Below are positions 1 to 10,385 of a stretch of DNA of 64,000 bases, in pieces. The stretch spans positions 167,575 through 231,574 of the forward strand of contig JABMCL010001992.1 of assembly GCA_018857735.1 (NCBI GenBank), written 5' to 3'. A model generated the notes under the pieces. The model ran no database searches, was not told the origin of the DNA, and saw only the letters and a list, made by a program, of their open reading frames with translations. A program made the position numbers and the translations under genes. Position 1 is the first letter of the stretch. Each line of letters begins with the position of its first letter. Source of the DNA: Alviniconcha marisindica (taxonomy: Eukaryota; Mollusca; Gastropoda; Provannidae).

Positions 1-156
1 TCTTTCTTTGAGTAAAGGATTGTATCTATTCGCAGTGAACTTAATTCACAACCTGCTGATGACACTCCCACACCTCATTCTTTTGTTGGCAGTAAACTTT
101 GTGCCTTTGAGCCAGTGTCGTAAGAGTTGGTTCGCAAACTGATATGAGATTCTGTG

Positions 157-186
157 CCACCCCCCCCCCCCCCCCCCCCCCCCCCA
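157..186. repeat. poly-C tract
   Basis: Near-pure run of about 28 cytosines with C-rich flanks. It creates glycine-rich open frames on the minus strand that are not genes. The rest of 1-250 shows nothing recognisable. Confidence 0.95.
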
Positions 187-562
187 CCCCCACTCCCCAT
201 ACCCCCAAACAAAACAACAACAAAAATCTGTTCTCGATCTCATCCAGACCGCTTTGTTGAAAACCTATTTAGATGCCTTTGATTTGCAGAATTGTGAACG
301 GATCACTGATATCTGGGTCTGTTCCTCTGCAGTTCAAGGAGGCAGTCGTGACCCACCTTCTGAAGAAGAAAATAAAGGCCTTGATGCAAACAGTTCGGAG
401 AAAAAATCTAACAAAAAAACTGCAGACCCGTTTCACGATTGCATTTTTTTCAGCAAAACACCCAAAACCGCTCCGAACGTCTCGACTAGGTTGTGCTACA
501 TCATTTTCACAACCATTTGTTGATCAGCAACAATATCTGTGGTAACTTCCCGTCTGCTTACT

Positions 563-1895
563 GTGCACGTCACAGTACGGAGACAGCCCTCCTAGCTGTC
601 ACAGTACGGAGACAGCCCTCTTAGCTATCACAGTACGGGGACAGCCCTCCTAGATGTCACAGTACGGAGACAGCCCTCCTAGCTGTCACGGTACGGAGAC
701 AGCCCTCCTAACTGTCACGGTACGAAGACAGCCCTCCTAGCTGTCACAGTACGGAGACAGCCCTCCTAGCTGTCACGGTACGAAGACAGCCCTCCTAGCT
801 GTCACGGTACGAAGACAGCCCTCCTAGCTGTCACGGTACGAAGACAGCCCTCCTAGCTGTCACAGTACGAAGACAGCCCTCCTAGCTGTCATGGTATTGA
901 GACAGCCCTCCTAGCTGTCACAGTATGGAGACAGCCCTCCTAGCTGTCACGGTAGGAAGACAGCCCTCCTAACTGTCATAGTATGGAGACAGCCCTCCTA
1001 GCTGTCTCAGTACGGAGACAGCCCTCCTAGCTGTCACGGTACGGAGACAGCCCTCCTAGCTGTCACGGTACGAAGACAGCCCTCCTAGCTGTCACAGTAC
1101 GGAGACAGCCCTCCTAGCTGTCACGGTACGAAGACAGCCCTCCTAGCTGTCACGGTACGAAGACAGCCCTCCTAGCTGTCACAGTATGGAGACAGCCCTC
1201 CTAGCTGTCACGGTACGAAGACAGCCCTCCTAGCTGTCACAGTACGAAGACAGCCCTCCTAGCTGTCATGGTATTGAGACAGCCCTCCTAGCTGTCACAG
1301 TATGGAGACAGCCCTCCTAGCTGTCACGGTAGGAAGACAGCCCTCCTAACTGTCATAGTATGGAGACAGCCCTCCTAGCTGTCTCAGTACGGAGACAGCC
1401 CTCCTAACTGTCACAGTATGGAGACAGCCCTCCTAGTTGTCACAGTACGGAGACAGCCCTCCTAGCTGTCACAGTACGGAGACAGCCTAGCTGTCACAGT
1501 ACGGAGACAGCCCTCCTAGTTGTCACAGTACGGAGACAGCCCTCCTAGCTGTCACGGTACGAAGACAGCCCTCCTAACTGTCACAGTATGGAGACAGCCC
1601 TCCTAGTTGTCACAGTACGGAGACAGCCCTCCTAGCTGTCACAGTACGGAGACAGCCTAGCTGTCACAGTACGGAGACAGCCCTCCTAGTTGTCACAGTA
1701 CGGAGACAGCCCTCCTAGCTGACACAGTACGGAGACAGCCCTCCTAGCTGTCACGGTACGAAGACAACCCTCCGAACTGTTACAGTATGGAGACAGCCCT
1801 CCTAGCTGTCATGGTATTGAGACAGCCCTCATTGCTGTCATGATATTGAGACAGCCCTCATTGCTGTCATGTTATTGAGACAGCCCTCACTGCTG
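563..1895 (+). repeat. 29-bp minisatellite derived from RT codons
   Basis: About 45 head-to-tail units of 29 bp, such as CACAGTACGGAGACAGCC followed by CTCCTAGCTGT. Each unit contains the dyad GACAGC-cctccta-GCTGTC, able to form a 6-bp-stem hairpin. The first unit is in frame with the LINE motif HSTETALLAV, so the array arose from that codon block. Because 29 is not a multiple of 3, the expansion destroyed the reading frame. Variant order shows higher-order duplication: the ATGGTATTGAG variant recurs 377 bp apart (13 x 29), and a shortened unit (GACAGCCTAGCTG) recurs 170 bp apart. Confidence 0.95.
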
Positions 1896-1934
1896 TCACA
1901 ATGTGCCTTCTCGGTAGGGCTGTGAAGGTCAGGT

Positions 1935-2275
1935 GTCCGTTTGACCTTAATTGATTTGCCAGCTGCGTTCGATACGTTGGATCATGGCATTCTGCTTGCA
2001 CGGTTGCGTGAAATGTTCGGAATATCTGGCAGGGCTCTCGAGTGGTTTTCGTCGTGCCTGACAGAGTTCAGTCTGTATGAGTCAATGGTCGGGTCTCTTC
2101 ACAAAAGAAGCAATACTACGGGGTTCCTCAGCGTTCAGACTTGGTCCCAGTACTCTTTACGCTGTACATTCATTCGCTGTCTGAAGGGGACTTTTGTCAG
2201 CTTGTGTGTGAGGGTGAGGTATGTAATGCCTTATTATATTAGGTTGTTTGTTGTTGTCACATTTCATGCGTAGCG
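1935..2275 (+). pseudogene. LINE reverse transcriptase fragment, motif A region
   Basis: The open frame from 1941 reads TLIDLPAAFDTLDHGILLAR and then FGISGRALEWFSSCL. This is the canonical 'LLDLSAAFDTLDHxILLxRL ... FGISGxALxWFxSYL' stretch around RT motif A, including the catalytic-type aspartate of AFD. Homology fades after about residue 60 and the conserved YADD motif C is missing. It is the downstream continuation of the LINE split by the minisatellite. Confidence 0.85.
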
Positions 2276-2363
2276 CTTTGAGCGTCACACATGTATCACA
2301 GAGGGATTGGGAGAATTAGAAGTGCATTAATTATTATCATATATGACCTTAGTGTCACTTCCT

Positions 2364-2371
2364 TGTGTGTG

Positions 2372-2459
<88 letters not shown>

Positions 2460-2460
2460 C
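2364..2460. repeat. (GT)n microsatellite
   Basis: About 95 bp of GT repeat with a few GC interruptions near the right end, inside the 3' part of the LINE. Cysteine/valine and histidine/threonine frames here are artefacts. Confidence 0.97.
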
Positions 2461-2615
2461 GTCTTTTGCATAATTATGCTTGAACACTTGTCAATATATA
2501 CATATTTATTTTTTGGATAACATTTTCCATCTCGATGTACATTATGTGTTTATGCTTGTTCAGCGCTTTGAGCCGCAGGGTAGGCGCTCTACAAATTTCC
2601 ATTATTATTATTAAG

Positions 2616-3610
2616 AGCAACAGAAAGCTTGTGTTTTGAATGCGTCACCCATTGGGAAACTTGATGACAAATGTGGCAAACTGGCAACTTCCTAGTTCTC
2701 TACTGCAGTTTGGACATTGCTACGTTCTCTACTGCAAAACTGTCAATTCCTTAACAAGCACGCACAAAGCACAAAGTGTCGGATGTGGGGAAGGGAACAG
2801 GAATACCCACGCACGCACGGACGTACGCACGCACGCACGCACACACACACACACATACACTGGTGCGTTCGCGCACGCGCACGCACGCACGCATGCACGC
2901 ACTTATACACGCAGATGCATACTCTCTCTCTCTCTCTGAATTGTTTGTGACTGTGATGGCCCGATTGCACATTGGCCATTCTTTTATTACTCATTCCTTT
3001 TTATTGAAGGGTGAGAAACCGCCAATGTTCATCGGATGTGATCAATATTTTTAACCATAGAACATATTTTACTTACTTGTTCGGATTTTATTGAAATGAA
3101 AGAGAGCCACTTTACAGCTCAATCACTGCGTATGTTGTTTCAGGATATTTCGCCTGATAAGATTTTTAACTTTTTGAAAGAAATTAATATTTTTATTTAT
3201 GTTTGTGTTATTCACATTTTAAGCATGGTTTTAAAACTGTATATAGACCCGTTTTAAGACGTACACACTATTACAAATTAAATATATAATATCAGATGTG
3301 TATCGGCCTGATATAACCGTACCGGTTGACTGGGCGTAAAACATCAACTTACTTACTTACTCTCTCTGAAAACTAGTATATAATAGTCATTACTAACGTA
3401 TGGCTGATCGCATAAACAGAGTGTGTTTGTAGTGTCTTTACTCTGAGTGAGTAAAACAGTCGAAGCGAGAGGGGACTGAAGTATGGAATAAACAGGACGC
3501 GACCTCTTTCTGAAGACACATTTTGCTGTACGTGTATCGTTCCTGCTAATGTCACTGAAGAAGTAATGCTGCTCGATCCAGTCGATCAAAAAGACAGAAA
3601 GAAAAAAGAC
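2616..3610. other. intergenic: simple repeats and a LINE/SINE-type 3' end
   Basis: No gene seen. A (GCAC/CA)n tract lies at about 2807-2915. Near 3303-3360 the text GGTTGACTGGGCGTAAAACA followed by (ACTT)n resembles the 3' end of a dispersed retroposon. The remainder is AT-rich and unremarkable. Confidence 0.6.
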
Positions 3611-4085
3611 AACGGCAACAACAACAACAACAACAACAACAACAAAGGAAAACAAAAAGCTTGCTCGAGCCTAGACAAATGAATGAAATGCGTCTTCACT
3701 TTCTTTTAGCGGGCCGTCAGACAGACTGTATTATCTTGGTGCAGAATATCTTTGGTACAGCGGCGTGTGCACCCCGCACTGTCACTGCTGCCGGTTTCCT
3801 AACACTTCGACCGCAATGGCTGGTTGCAGCGTCCAAACGCTCTTATCGCTTCGTGCATGCGCTGAAAGAGAAGTTGAAGCCAGCTCTCATACAGTGGCCA
3901 AGAAATAGGATTGATTTTTATTCCCACCATTCCCCACCCCTTCCGACTCCAGCCTCCCCCACTTGCCCAGCTATATCCACCTCTGTCTTCTTGCGCTCAG
4001 TGCCAGCTTAGTCCTGGGGCTGGACCGAGTCGTGCGTTCCTCAGTAGTCAGCAGGCTGCGATTTGCCTCCTGTGGCCACGTGTCG
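3611..4085. other. (CAA)n and unassigned sequence
   Basis: A (CAA)n tract occupies about 3615-3646. An open frame of about 116 codons follows at 3661-4011 on the + strand. It has no recognisable domain, no signal and ordinary composition, so I treat it as chance. Confidence 0.5.
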
Positions 4086-4089
4086 GCTG

Positions 4090-4300
4090 CAGGGACCGAT
4101 GAGTGGCCAGCGTGGCCTGCAATGGCCGATGTGTGGGGCCGATGTGTCGGATGCCGATGGCCAATATTTGTTGGGCCGATGTGTGGGGCCGATGTGTCGG
4201 ATGCCGATGGCCGATGTGTGGGGCCGATGTGTCGAATGCCGATGGCCGATGTGTGGGGCCAATGTGTCGGATGCCGATGGCCGATGTGTGGCCTGCACGG
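4090..4300. repeat. 35-bp minisatellite (GGCCGATGTGTG type)
   Basis: About five to six units of 35 bp built from GGCCGATGTGTGGGGCC and GATGTGTCGGATGCCGAT. The period shifts the frame at each unit, and frames are open on both strands only because the unit lacks stops. It abuts a related 30-bp array. Confidence 0.9.
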
Positions 4301-4535
4301 GCCGATGAGTAGCCTATGTTTGGCCTGCCGGGGCCAATGAGTGACCAGTGTGGCCTGCCGGGGCCAATGAGTGGCCAGTGTGGCCTGCCCGAGCCAATGT
4401 GTGGCCAGTGTGGCCTGTCGGGGCCAATGAGTGGCCAGTGTGGCCTGCCGGGGCCTATGAGAGGCCAGCGTTGCCTGCCGGGGCCGATGAGTGGCCAGTA
4501 CGGCATACTGGGACCGATGAGTGCCCAAGGTTATC
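4300..4535. repeat. 30-bp minisatellite (GGCCAATGAGTGGCC type)
   Basis: About seven units of 30 bp, such as GGGGCCAATGAGTGGCCAGT followed by GTGGCCTGCC. It shares the GGCC(G/A)ATG core with the adjacent 35-bp array, so the two probably diverged from one ancestral array. The 10-residue periodic frames on both strands are artefacts of a unit divisible by three. Confidence 0.9.
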
Positions 4536-4617
4536 TGCTTCACGGAGAATGGTGCCCATATTGAAGTTACTGCATCCAGTGCAGACGTACTTTGCCCGCT
4601 TTCTGTCATGGTCTAGG

Positions 4618-4618
4618 T

Positions 4619-4668
<50 letters not shown>

Positions 4669-4699
4669 TGTGTGTGTGTGCGCGCGCACGCGCGCACGC

Positions 4700-4748
<49 letters not shown>
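4618..4748. repeat. (GT)n microsatellite with GC-rich centre
   Basis: Two (GT)n blocks flank a short alternating GCGC/ACGC segment at about 4680-4700. Alternating purine-pyrimidine of this length is the classical Z-DNA-prone composition. Confidence 0.97.
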
Positions 4749-5004
4749 CTGAAACTGTTGATCGTCTTCGACGAAACAGTACATGCCAGTGGATCATTAT
4801 CGGACAGGATCATTACTGTGAAAAAAGCACTGAATTACTCCTATCAGCGTATTAGCCGAAGACAAAAAAGCATGACAGTGTTAGTTTTTGTGTTTAAAAA
4901 AACGTCTCCTTAAGTATGATATCAAGTTAAGACCACAGCCTGGGTTCGCATGTTTCTTTATTTCTATCTGAACCGCCTCAACCTTTGAAACGAAACTGAT
5001 TAAG

Positions 5005-5037
5005 GTGCTAGACAAGATCCAAACACAAAAGGTTAAA

Positions 5038-5116
<79 letters not shown>

Positions 5117-5200
5117 CTATTTATTAGGACAACTCAACCTGCAAATTATCAAGCTACAAAACGACACTGTAACAACAGATAAACGGTGAAAAAAGGTGAA
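5005..5200. repeat. dispersed repeat 'G' copy 1 with (CA)n expansion
   Basis: Begins GATCCAAACACAAAAGGTTA and, beyond a (CA)n tract at 5044-5115, continues CCTGCAAATTATCAAG, ACAAAACGACACT and a stretch like AACAACAGATAAACGGT. The same ordered blocks occur at 16028-16170 without the long (CA)n. The microsatellite therefore sits at the point where the other copy has only ACACACAATCTGCAAAT. Confidence 0.75.
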
Positions 5201-5283
5201 AAGTGAATTTGAAAGCTAAACCGCATCTGTTTTTGGTTGATTTTTCTTTTTTTCTTCTTTTTTTAATGTTGATGCTGACGGAC

Positions 5284-5286
<3 letters not shown>

Positions 5287-5353
<67 letters not shown>
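5287..5353. repeat. (GA)n microsatellite
   Basis: Uninterrupted GA dinucleotide tract of about 66 bp. Confidence 0.97.
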
Positions 5354-5356
<3 letters not shown>

Positions 5357-6130
5357 AAGATGTGTATTTGCCAATGACATTTAAATGTACACAGGAATTT
5401 GTCTTGGTGACGTTTTATTCATACAGTGCATTAACAAATAGACAAAATATTACAATTAGCCATGTATAATAGGTACAAATACAAATCAGTAACGTTTTAT
5501 TAACAATGTTCACACACACACACGCACACACACACACGCACACACACGACATGGCATAACGTTTTGCAGTTCGCACAGGCGGGTGCGAGTAACCTTCACA
5601 TCAGACTTACGAACCATGCACATAAAAACAAGCCACCCCCAAGTCACAGCCAATCACATTATGGAGCATCACAAAAAGCCAGCTCCGATTAAAATGGAAC
5701 AGATATGACTAGTAGAATGAACCTTGGAAAATATATAATAATAACACACTCTAGAACTCAAAATGAATCAGTTGCAACCGTTGCTGGATAAAATCTGTAA
5801 CCGTGCTTATTGTGTACTGCCCACACCCTTTCCCCAACACTTACTGTTGCAACTATTAACATGCTATTATTAATAATTCCTATAAAATTGTAACGAACTT
5901 TAAAAGAAACCAGTAAAGACTAGTATTAAATAACTGCCTTCAAGATGTATTATTATATTGCAAACACGCAAACACTTCCCTACCCACATCCACACACAGG
6001 CGCGCATACCCGTACTACTTCGACTAAAGGGAAACAGTTCAGATTGATATAATATTAAATAACATGTTTCCGTGTCGTACCGACAGACGCACGCATGAAC
6101 ACACAGACACCCACATGCGCACGCGCGCAC
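5354..6130. other. AT-rich intergenic DNA
   Basis: No gene seen. A broken CA tract is at 5511-5549, and dispersed CA/GC-rich words lie just before the next microsatellite. Confidence 0.6.
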
Positions 6131-6131
6131 G

Positions 6132-6248
<117 letters not shown>

Positions 6249-6841
6249 TCAGTGGCAGACCAAGATCACTGGTTCAGGAAGCCATGTCACGGTTGAGAGC
6301 ACCGATGGCAGGTGGAAGAAGCTGCCGCTCGGGCGGTTGGCACGTGCCCTCAGCGTCCCTACCTCCTCCCAGACGGCAACAGCTGGAACAGTTCACGTGC
6401 TGCGTAGGACCGGTCTGCAATAGTCCGCCTGGATCTGGCGACAGACCGCTTAGTGAATGTCTCCTCCAGAGAAGGCAACTCGCGCCCGACGATTCGCCCG
6501 GCATTTTTGATGACACGGTTCACACGTCTCTTCTGGTCCTCTGTGGTGCTGCCGCCAGACTGGAAGCGAGAAGCACAACACGCTTTCTGTGACAGCCTTG
6601 TAGAACTGTATCAGGATCTCACGCCGTAGGCCAAGCTTCTTCAGCTGCCGGAGGAAGTGTCTTATCTGCTGCGCCTTCTTCAGGATGGAGTTGATGTTGG
6701 TCTCCCAGAGCAGATGACTGTACCCAGAAACTTGAAGCTGTGGACGTTACCGAACGACAGGTAACCTTTTACGTGGAACGACAGGCATTTCTTTACTTCC
6801 GGAAATCGACGACCATCTCCTTCGTTTTTGATGCATTCAGT

Positions 6842-7330
6842 TCAAGGTTGTTGTTTGATTAGACCCTCAGCTATGGTGTCGTCGGCGAATATGATGAGCT
6901 GAACAGAAGCGTGGTTGGGGACGCAGTCGTTGGTAAAGAGGGAGTACAGGAGGGGTGGCAGGACGCATCCTTGAGGGACGCCTATGTTCAGGATGATGGT
7001 GAACGACTGAAGGTTGTTGAGCTTTACAGACTGAGGGCACGCCACTAAAAAGTGCAGAATCCAGTGACAGAATGATAGAGGGACAGACAAAATAATGTTG
7101 ACATTTTTCAAAGAGTTTCTATGGTAATATTGTATTGAAGGAGCTGATGAAGTCCAGAAAGAGGAAGCGAGTGTAGCGACTGGAAGAGTCAAGATGCTGG
7201 AGGTTGAAGAACAGGTCCAGTGCGACTGCATCGTCCACGGATCGGTTTTCGCGATAAGCGAACTGTAGACGGTCGAGTAGGTCACTAGTTCGTTCTGTTT
7301 TTGTTTAATGTCCCCAGATGCCAAAAGCAT
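6842..7330 (-). pseudogene. RT palm fragment with motif C FADD (LINE B)
   Basis: A 162-residue open frame. Its N-terminal half is out of frame or diverged. From about residue 90 it reads CHWILHFLVACPQSVKLNNL, then NIGVPQGCVLPPLLYSLFT and IIFADDT, the RT motif B and C regions with the catalytic double aspartate. Length and surrounding stops show a relic rather than an expressed protein. Confidence 0.85.
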
Positions 7331-7434
7331 ATTAGGGACAGTCGGGTCTCATGTGAAGGACTTGAGCTACTTGAGGACCAGCCGCTCAGACACTTTTATC
7401 ACCCCCGAGGTGAGAGCCACTGGTCTGTAGTTGT

Positions 7435-7728
7435 TCAGAGTAACAATCTTTTGTACCTGCTGGGTACCTGACTGAGCTGGAGCGAAGAACTGAAGATGGT
7501 GGTGAAGACGGGGGCCAGCTGGTCTGCGCAGTGCTTCAGGGTGGAGGACGACACTGCGTCAGGACCAGCAGCCTTGCAGCTGTTCTGCTTCCCGAAGAGC
7601 CGCCTTACCTCGCACTCCTCCACGGTGAAGGGCGGTGGAAGGGCGGCGTGGCCACTTGGGGAAGCTGTGACGGGAGTGGAGTTCAGGAGGTCAAACCGGG
7701 CGTAGAAGCTATTCAGCTTGTCAGCCAA
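7435..7728 (-). pseudogene. RT N-terminal fragment (LINE B)
   Basis: This 97-residue frame contains ADKLNSFYARFDL, FTVEECEVRRLFGKQNS, KAAGPDAVSSSTLKHCADQL and APVFTTIFSSSLQLSQVP. That is the block preceding RT motif A in jockey/L2-like elements. It lies upstream, in minus-strand sense, of the motif B/C fragment with the expected spacing, so both derive from one insertion. Confidence 0.85.
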
Positions 7729-7954
7729 CTTGGAGTCGTCGTCTGGGGCAATGTTCGTACATCAAAGTCATAGTCTCTCTAGGATTGCTCCTCGTTTGCT
7801 AGCGCTGTTTCCTGTTTCCTGTTTCCAGGAACAGATCCTGAAATGCTTCCTTGATAGACTTTCGGCCTTCGTCATTTTGCGTCTGAGGCCTCCGCGACCT
7901 GACTTTCCTTTCTCACCTCTCTTTCCTCGTTTCTTTGTGCATTTTGGGGCTATC

Positions 7955-8200
7955 TAGCGGCGACTCAAGCCCGGTGCACGATCCCCGCTCGGGGAGGGGA
8001 GTTCTAAAATCTGTCGCCTGAACCACTCGGCCACCGGACCACACGGCAATTTATAGGAAATATCAACCTGTATGTGTTTTTGCCGTGTACGGGGCTCAAT
8101 CCCGGGTCCCCCCAGGTTGTGGAATTTCTGGATTCCAAATTCGGAGGTCTCAAATCTGAACCACTCGGCCTCCGGACCACACAGACATTGATCGTGTGAT
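7955..8200 (-). mobile_element. two tRNA-related SINE modules in tandem
   Basis: On the minus strand, two copies of GGTCCGGNGGCCGAGTGGTT lie about 137 bp apart, at 8021-8038 and about 8158-8175. Each contains an exact type II tRNA A box (TGGCCGAGTGG or AGGCCGAGTGG) as in tRNA-Ser/Leu. Each is followed by a B-box-like word, GGCTTGAGTCG near 7960-7971 and GGGATTGAGCCCC near 8091-8104. Cloverleaf pairing is not maintained. They are better read as a SINE, or SINE dimer, inserted in LINE C, whose RT frame (RIQYNINTLCHN) breaks at about 8200. Confidence 0.7.
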
Positions 8201-8800
8201 ACATTATGGCAGAGAGTGTTTATATTGTACTGAATTCTTTGTGGCATTGGGAACCAGTGGAGAGATTGAAACAGAGGACCGATGTAGTCAGTTTTACGTG
8301 TTTTTCATGATGAGGTGAGCGCACAGTTCTGAATGCGCTTAAAACTATGAGCAGAGGAAGCAGGCAGACCAGAAAGGAGAGAACTGTAGGAGTCGAGCCG
8401 TGACAGAATGAGTGAGGTGACCGGTTTCACTGACCTCGGTGGAAAGATACTTCCGGACAGAACTAATTCGGCGAAGCTGGTAGTAGCAGGATTTGGAGGT
8501 TTGACTAATGAAGTTTTCTAAGGATATTGACAGAGTCAGGGAGTGGGACTGTGATAGCGTCACATTGAAGCGTGTTTGCGGAAATGGAGGATATTTTTTG
8601 TCTTGTTCTGACGAGCATCGTTTCTATCTTTTTCACATTTCCGTTGAAGTTTGTTTTGTGCCATCCAATCTTTAATGTCTAGATAACTGTCGGATGTGGT
8701 TTTCAGAAGAATGTCGATGTTTTCTGGTAAGGCATTGCTGTGTAGGCGAGAGTCGTCGGCTTTAAAGTAGTGATTCAAGCTGTGACGATGCAAACACACA
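8200..8800 (-). mobile_element. CR1/L2-like LINE C, RT C-terminal half, decayed
   Basis: Minus-strand frames read KADDSRLHSNALPENID with ILLKTTSDSYLDIKDWMAQN (motif C and downstream). Then come FISQTSKSCYYQLRRISSVR with KYLSTE, and RIQYNINTLCHN near 8205-8245. These are the thumb and C-terminal blocks of HSTETALL-type elements. Two frame changes interrupt it, and the SINE modules disrupt its 3' part. Confidence 0.85.
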
Positions 8801-9000
8801 AAAGGTTAAAAAGAACCCTGGTTTAATAGGGCAACACATATAAGGAGGTCGCGTTGTGTTTTGTGTTGCGTTGTTCTATTACAATAAGCGTTCTTTTGAA
8901 CCTTTTATGTTGCGTTGTGTTTTGTGTTGTCCTGTTACAATAAGCATTCTTTTTAATATTTTGTGTGTTTGGATCTTGCGTCAGAATGTTAGCAGTCAAT
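8780..9000. repeat. fragments of dispersed repeat 'G'
   Basis: ACACACAAAAGGTTAAAAAG at about 8795 and, inverted, TACAATAAGC(A/G)TTCTTTT at about 8879 and 8936 with TTTGTGTGTTTGGATCTTG at 8959. They match the start of the repeats at 5014 and 16028. Partial copies occur in both orientations. Confidence 0.5.
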
Positions 9001-9029
9001 TGTTCAGGGTGTATGTTTGCTTTTTGTTT

Positions 9030-9290
9030 GTTTCTTGCCTTTTGATTTTTAGGAGGGGCTGTGTTTGTTTGCTTTTTGTTTGTTTCTTGCCTTTTGATGT
9101 TTTTGAGCGGCTGTGTTTGTTTGTTTCTTGCCTTTTGATGTTTGGGAGGAGCTGTGTTTGTTTGGTTTTTGTTTGTTTCTTACCTTTTGATGTTTTGGAG
9201 CGGCTGTGTTTGTTTGTTTCTTGCCTTTTGATGTTTGGGAGGGGCTTTGTTCGTTTGTTTCTTGCCTTTTGATGTTTTGGAGCGGCTGAA
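9030..9290. repeat. minisatellite expanded from a LINE C-terminus
   Basis: About five units of roughly 40-58 bp, built on TTTGTTTCTTGCCTTTTGAT followed by GTTTNGGAGNGGCTGTG. On the minus strand the preceding LINE D frame (SRLKTNLFTIAFCQQ) runs straight into it, giving periodic K/Q/N-rich residues such as QTSKGKKQTN. The unit seems to be seeded by the LINE's terminal codons. Confidence 0.75.
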
Positions 9291-10385
9291 GACTCCAGAA
9301 TTCCTGCTGGCAGAAAGCTATCGTGAACAAGTTAGTTTTTAGTCTCGATTTAAAAAAGCGGAAGGGTAAAAGAATTTCCGAGATCGGATGGCAGAGAGTT
9401 CCAGACAGAAGGTGCAAGAAAGCTGAAGCAACGCTCCCCGTACGTTTTGGTGTTGCGCTTTGGCATTTTGAGGAGATGATGGGTCTGGGAAAGATAATCT
9501 CGTAGAGAGCCGTCGAAAAAGCGGCAGACAAAAGTCGCTATCCTGCACTGTAATCGGAATTTAATCGCAAGCCAATGCAGTTCTTGCAGGAGTGGTGTCA
9601 CATGATCGTATTTAGACTTTCCGAAGCAGCGTTGTTTTGGACTTTCCGTAAGCGTGAAATCTGCTTCAGTGGTAATCCTGCAAGGATGGAATTGCTATAG
9701 TCAAGTTATAGGTATGCTCTACGGCATACATTGCTGATGTCTTGTTGCATAGACAGTGTCTGATCGAGATGAACTCCTAAGTTCCTAACTGAAGATTTGA
9801 AAGGTATGCGCTTGCCACCTATGTCTGCGCTATCTCTGCCAACCGAACTAAGGAGGGAGGTAGAGGCAACGGGAAGAACTTAAAGCCCTCTACGTAGGAC
9901 GCAAACCAGTGAAGCACAGTGCCGGAAATGCCAAAAGTGGTCTCAAGCCTCTGTAACAATAGGCTATGGGATGGTCCAGCGTGTCAAATGCCGCACTGAA
10001 GTCTAGCAAAGCCAGAACTGAGACCAGTCTGTCATCGGAATTTCTGAGAAGACCGTCAACAACACTAAGCAGAGTTGTCTCTGTGCTGTGGGTTTTTCTG
10101 TCTGCAGACTGTCTGATTTCAAGCAGATCGTTTTCTGACTGATGTTTCTACCATTTCTAGGATTTTGGAAATGAAGGGAAGATTTGACACGAATCGAAAA
10201 TTCTTTAAGTCATTTGGATCCAGTCCAGGTTTCTTTAACAGAGGGGTTACTACGGCCTGCTTGACTGAGGTGGGGCGGCTCCAGAACACAGAGAGCTGTT
10301 TAAAAAAATGTGTGATACGAGGCAGTAGACCGGAAAGGCATCCTTTAGTGAGGGAAGTGTATACCAACTGATATCGCATTATGAG
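9290..10385 (-). mobile_element. CR1/L2-like LINE D, RT with internal deletion
   Basis: Minus-strand order: SVKQAVVTPLLKKPGLDPND then LKNFRFVSNLPFISKILEMV (10119-10379). Next HSTETTLLSVVDGLL, then LDFSAAFDTLDHP (motif A, near 9985), then FGISGTVLHWF. The stretch that should hold motifs B and C is missing. The sequence resumes at VRNLGVHLDQTLSMQQDI and TPLLQELHWLAIKFRLQ, with GERCFSFLAPSVWNSLPSDL (9350-9600) and SRLKTNLF. Stops and frameshifts are present. The unexpanded HSTETTLLSVV here is the counterpart of the codons amplified at 563-1895. Confidence 0.88.

Larger units (their letters stand above)
250..2615 (+). mobile_element. CR1/L2-like LINE, decayed, split by its own minisatellite
   Basis: Pieces of a non-LTR reverse transcriptase lie in order on the + strand. 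An N-terminal block near 285-365 reads IVNGSLISGSVPLQFKEAV then VTHLLKK, the family's 'SGCVPxxFKxAVVTPLLKK' region. A block reading RHSTETALLAV lies at about 569-601. RT motif A (AAFDTLDH) follows near 1962-1985. Between the last two lies a 1.3 kb array of 29-bp units. The frames are broken, so no product is expected. A LINE-type 3' end (AGCGCTTTGAGCCGCAGGGT, then GCGCTCTACAAAT and a TTA-rich tail) occurs at about 2560-2613, suggesting one element that ends there, with a (GT)n tract expanded before the tail. The clade is inferred from motif resemblance only. Confidence 0.8.

Noticed and set aside
563..1895. Regularly repeated 29-bp units with internal dyads, reminiscent of a CRISPR array
   Set aside because: There are no unique spacers, the units abut directly, there are no cas genes, and the flanks are reverse-transcriptase codons in animal-type DNA.
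4613..4813. Cys/Val and His/Thr frames across (GT)n and (CA)n tracts throughout the window
   Set aside because: Dinucleotide repeats are stop-free in every frame. These are artefacts wherever they occur.
7955..8200. Genuine tRNA-Ser/Leu genes
   Set aside because: The A boxes are good, but the B boxes deviate, acceptor and anticodon stems do not pair, and the sequence is tandem and embedded in a LINE.
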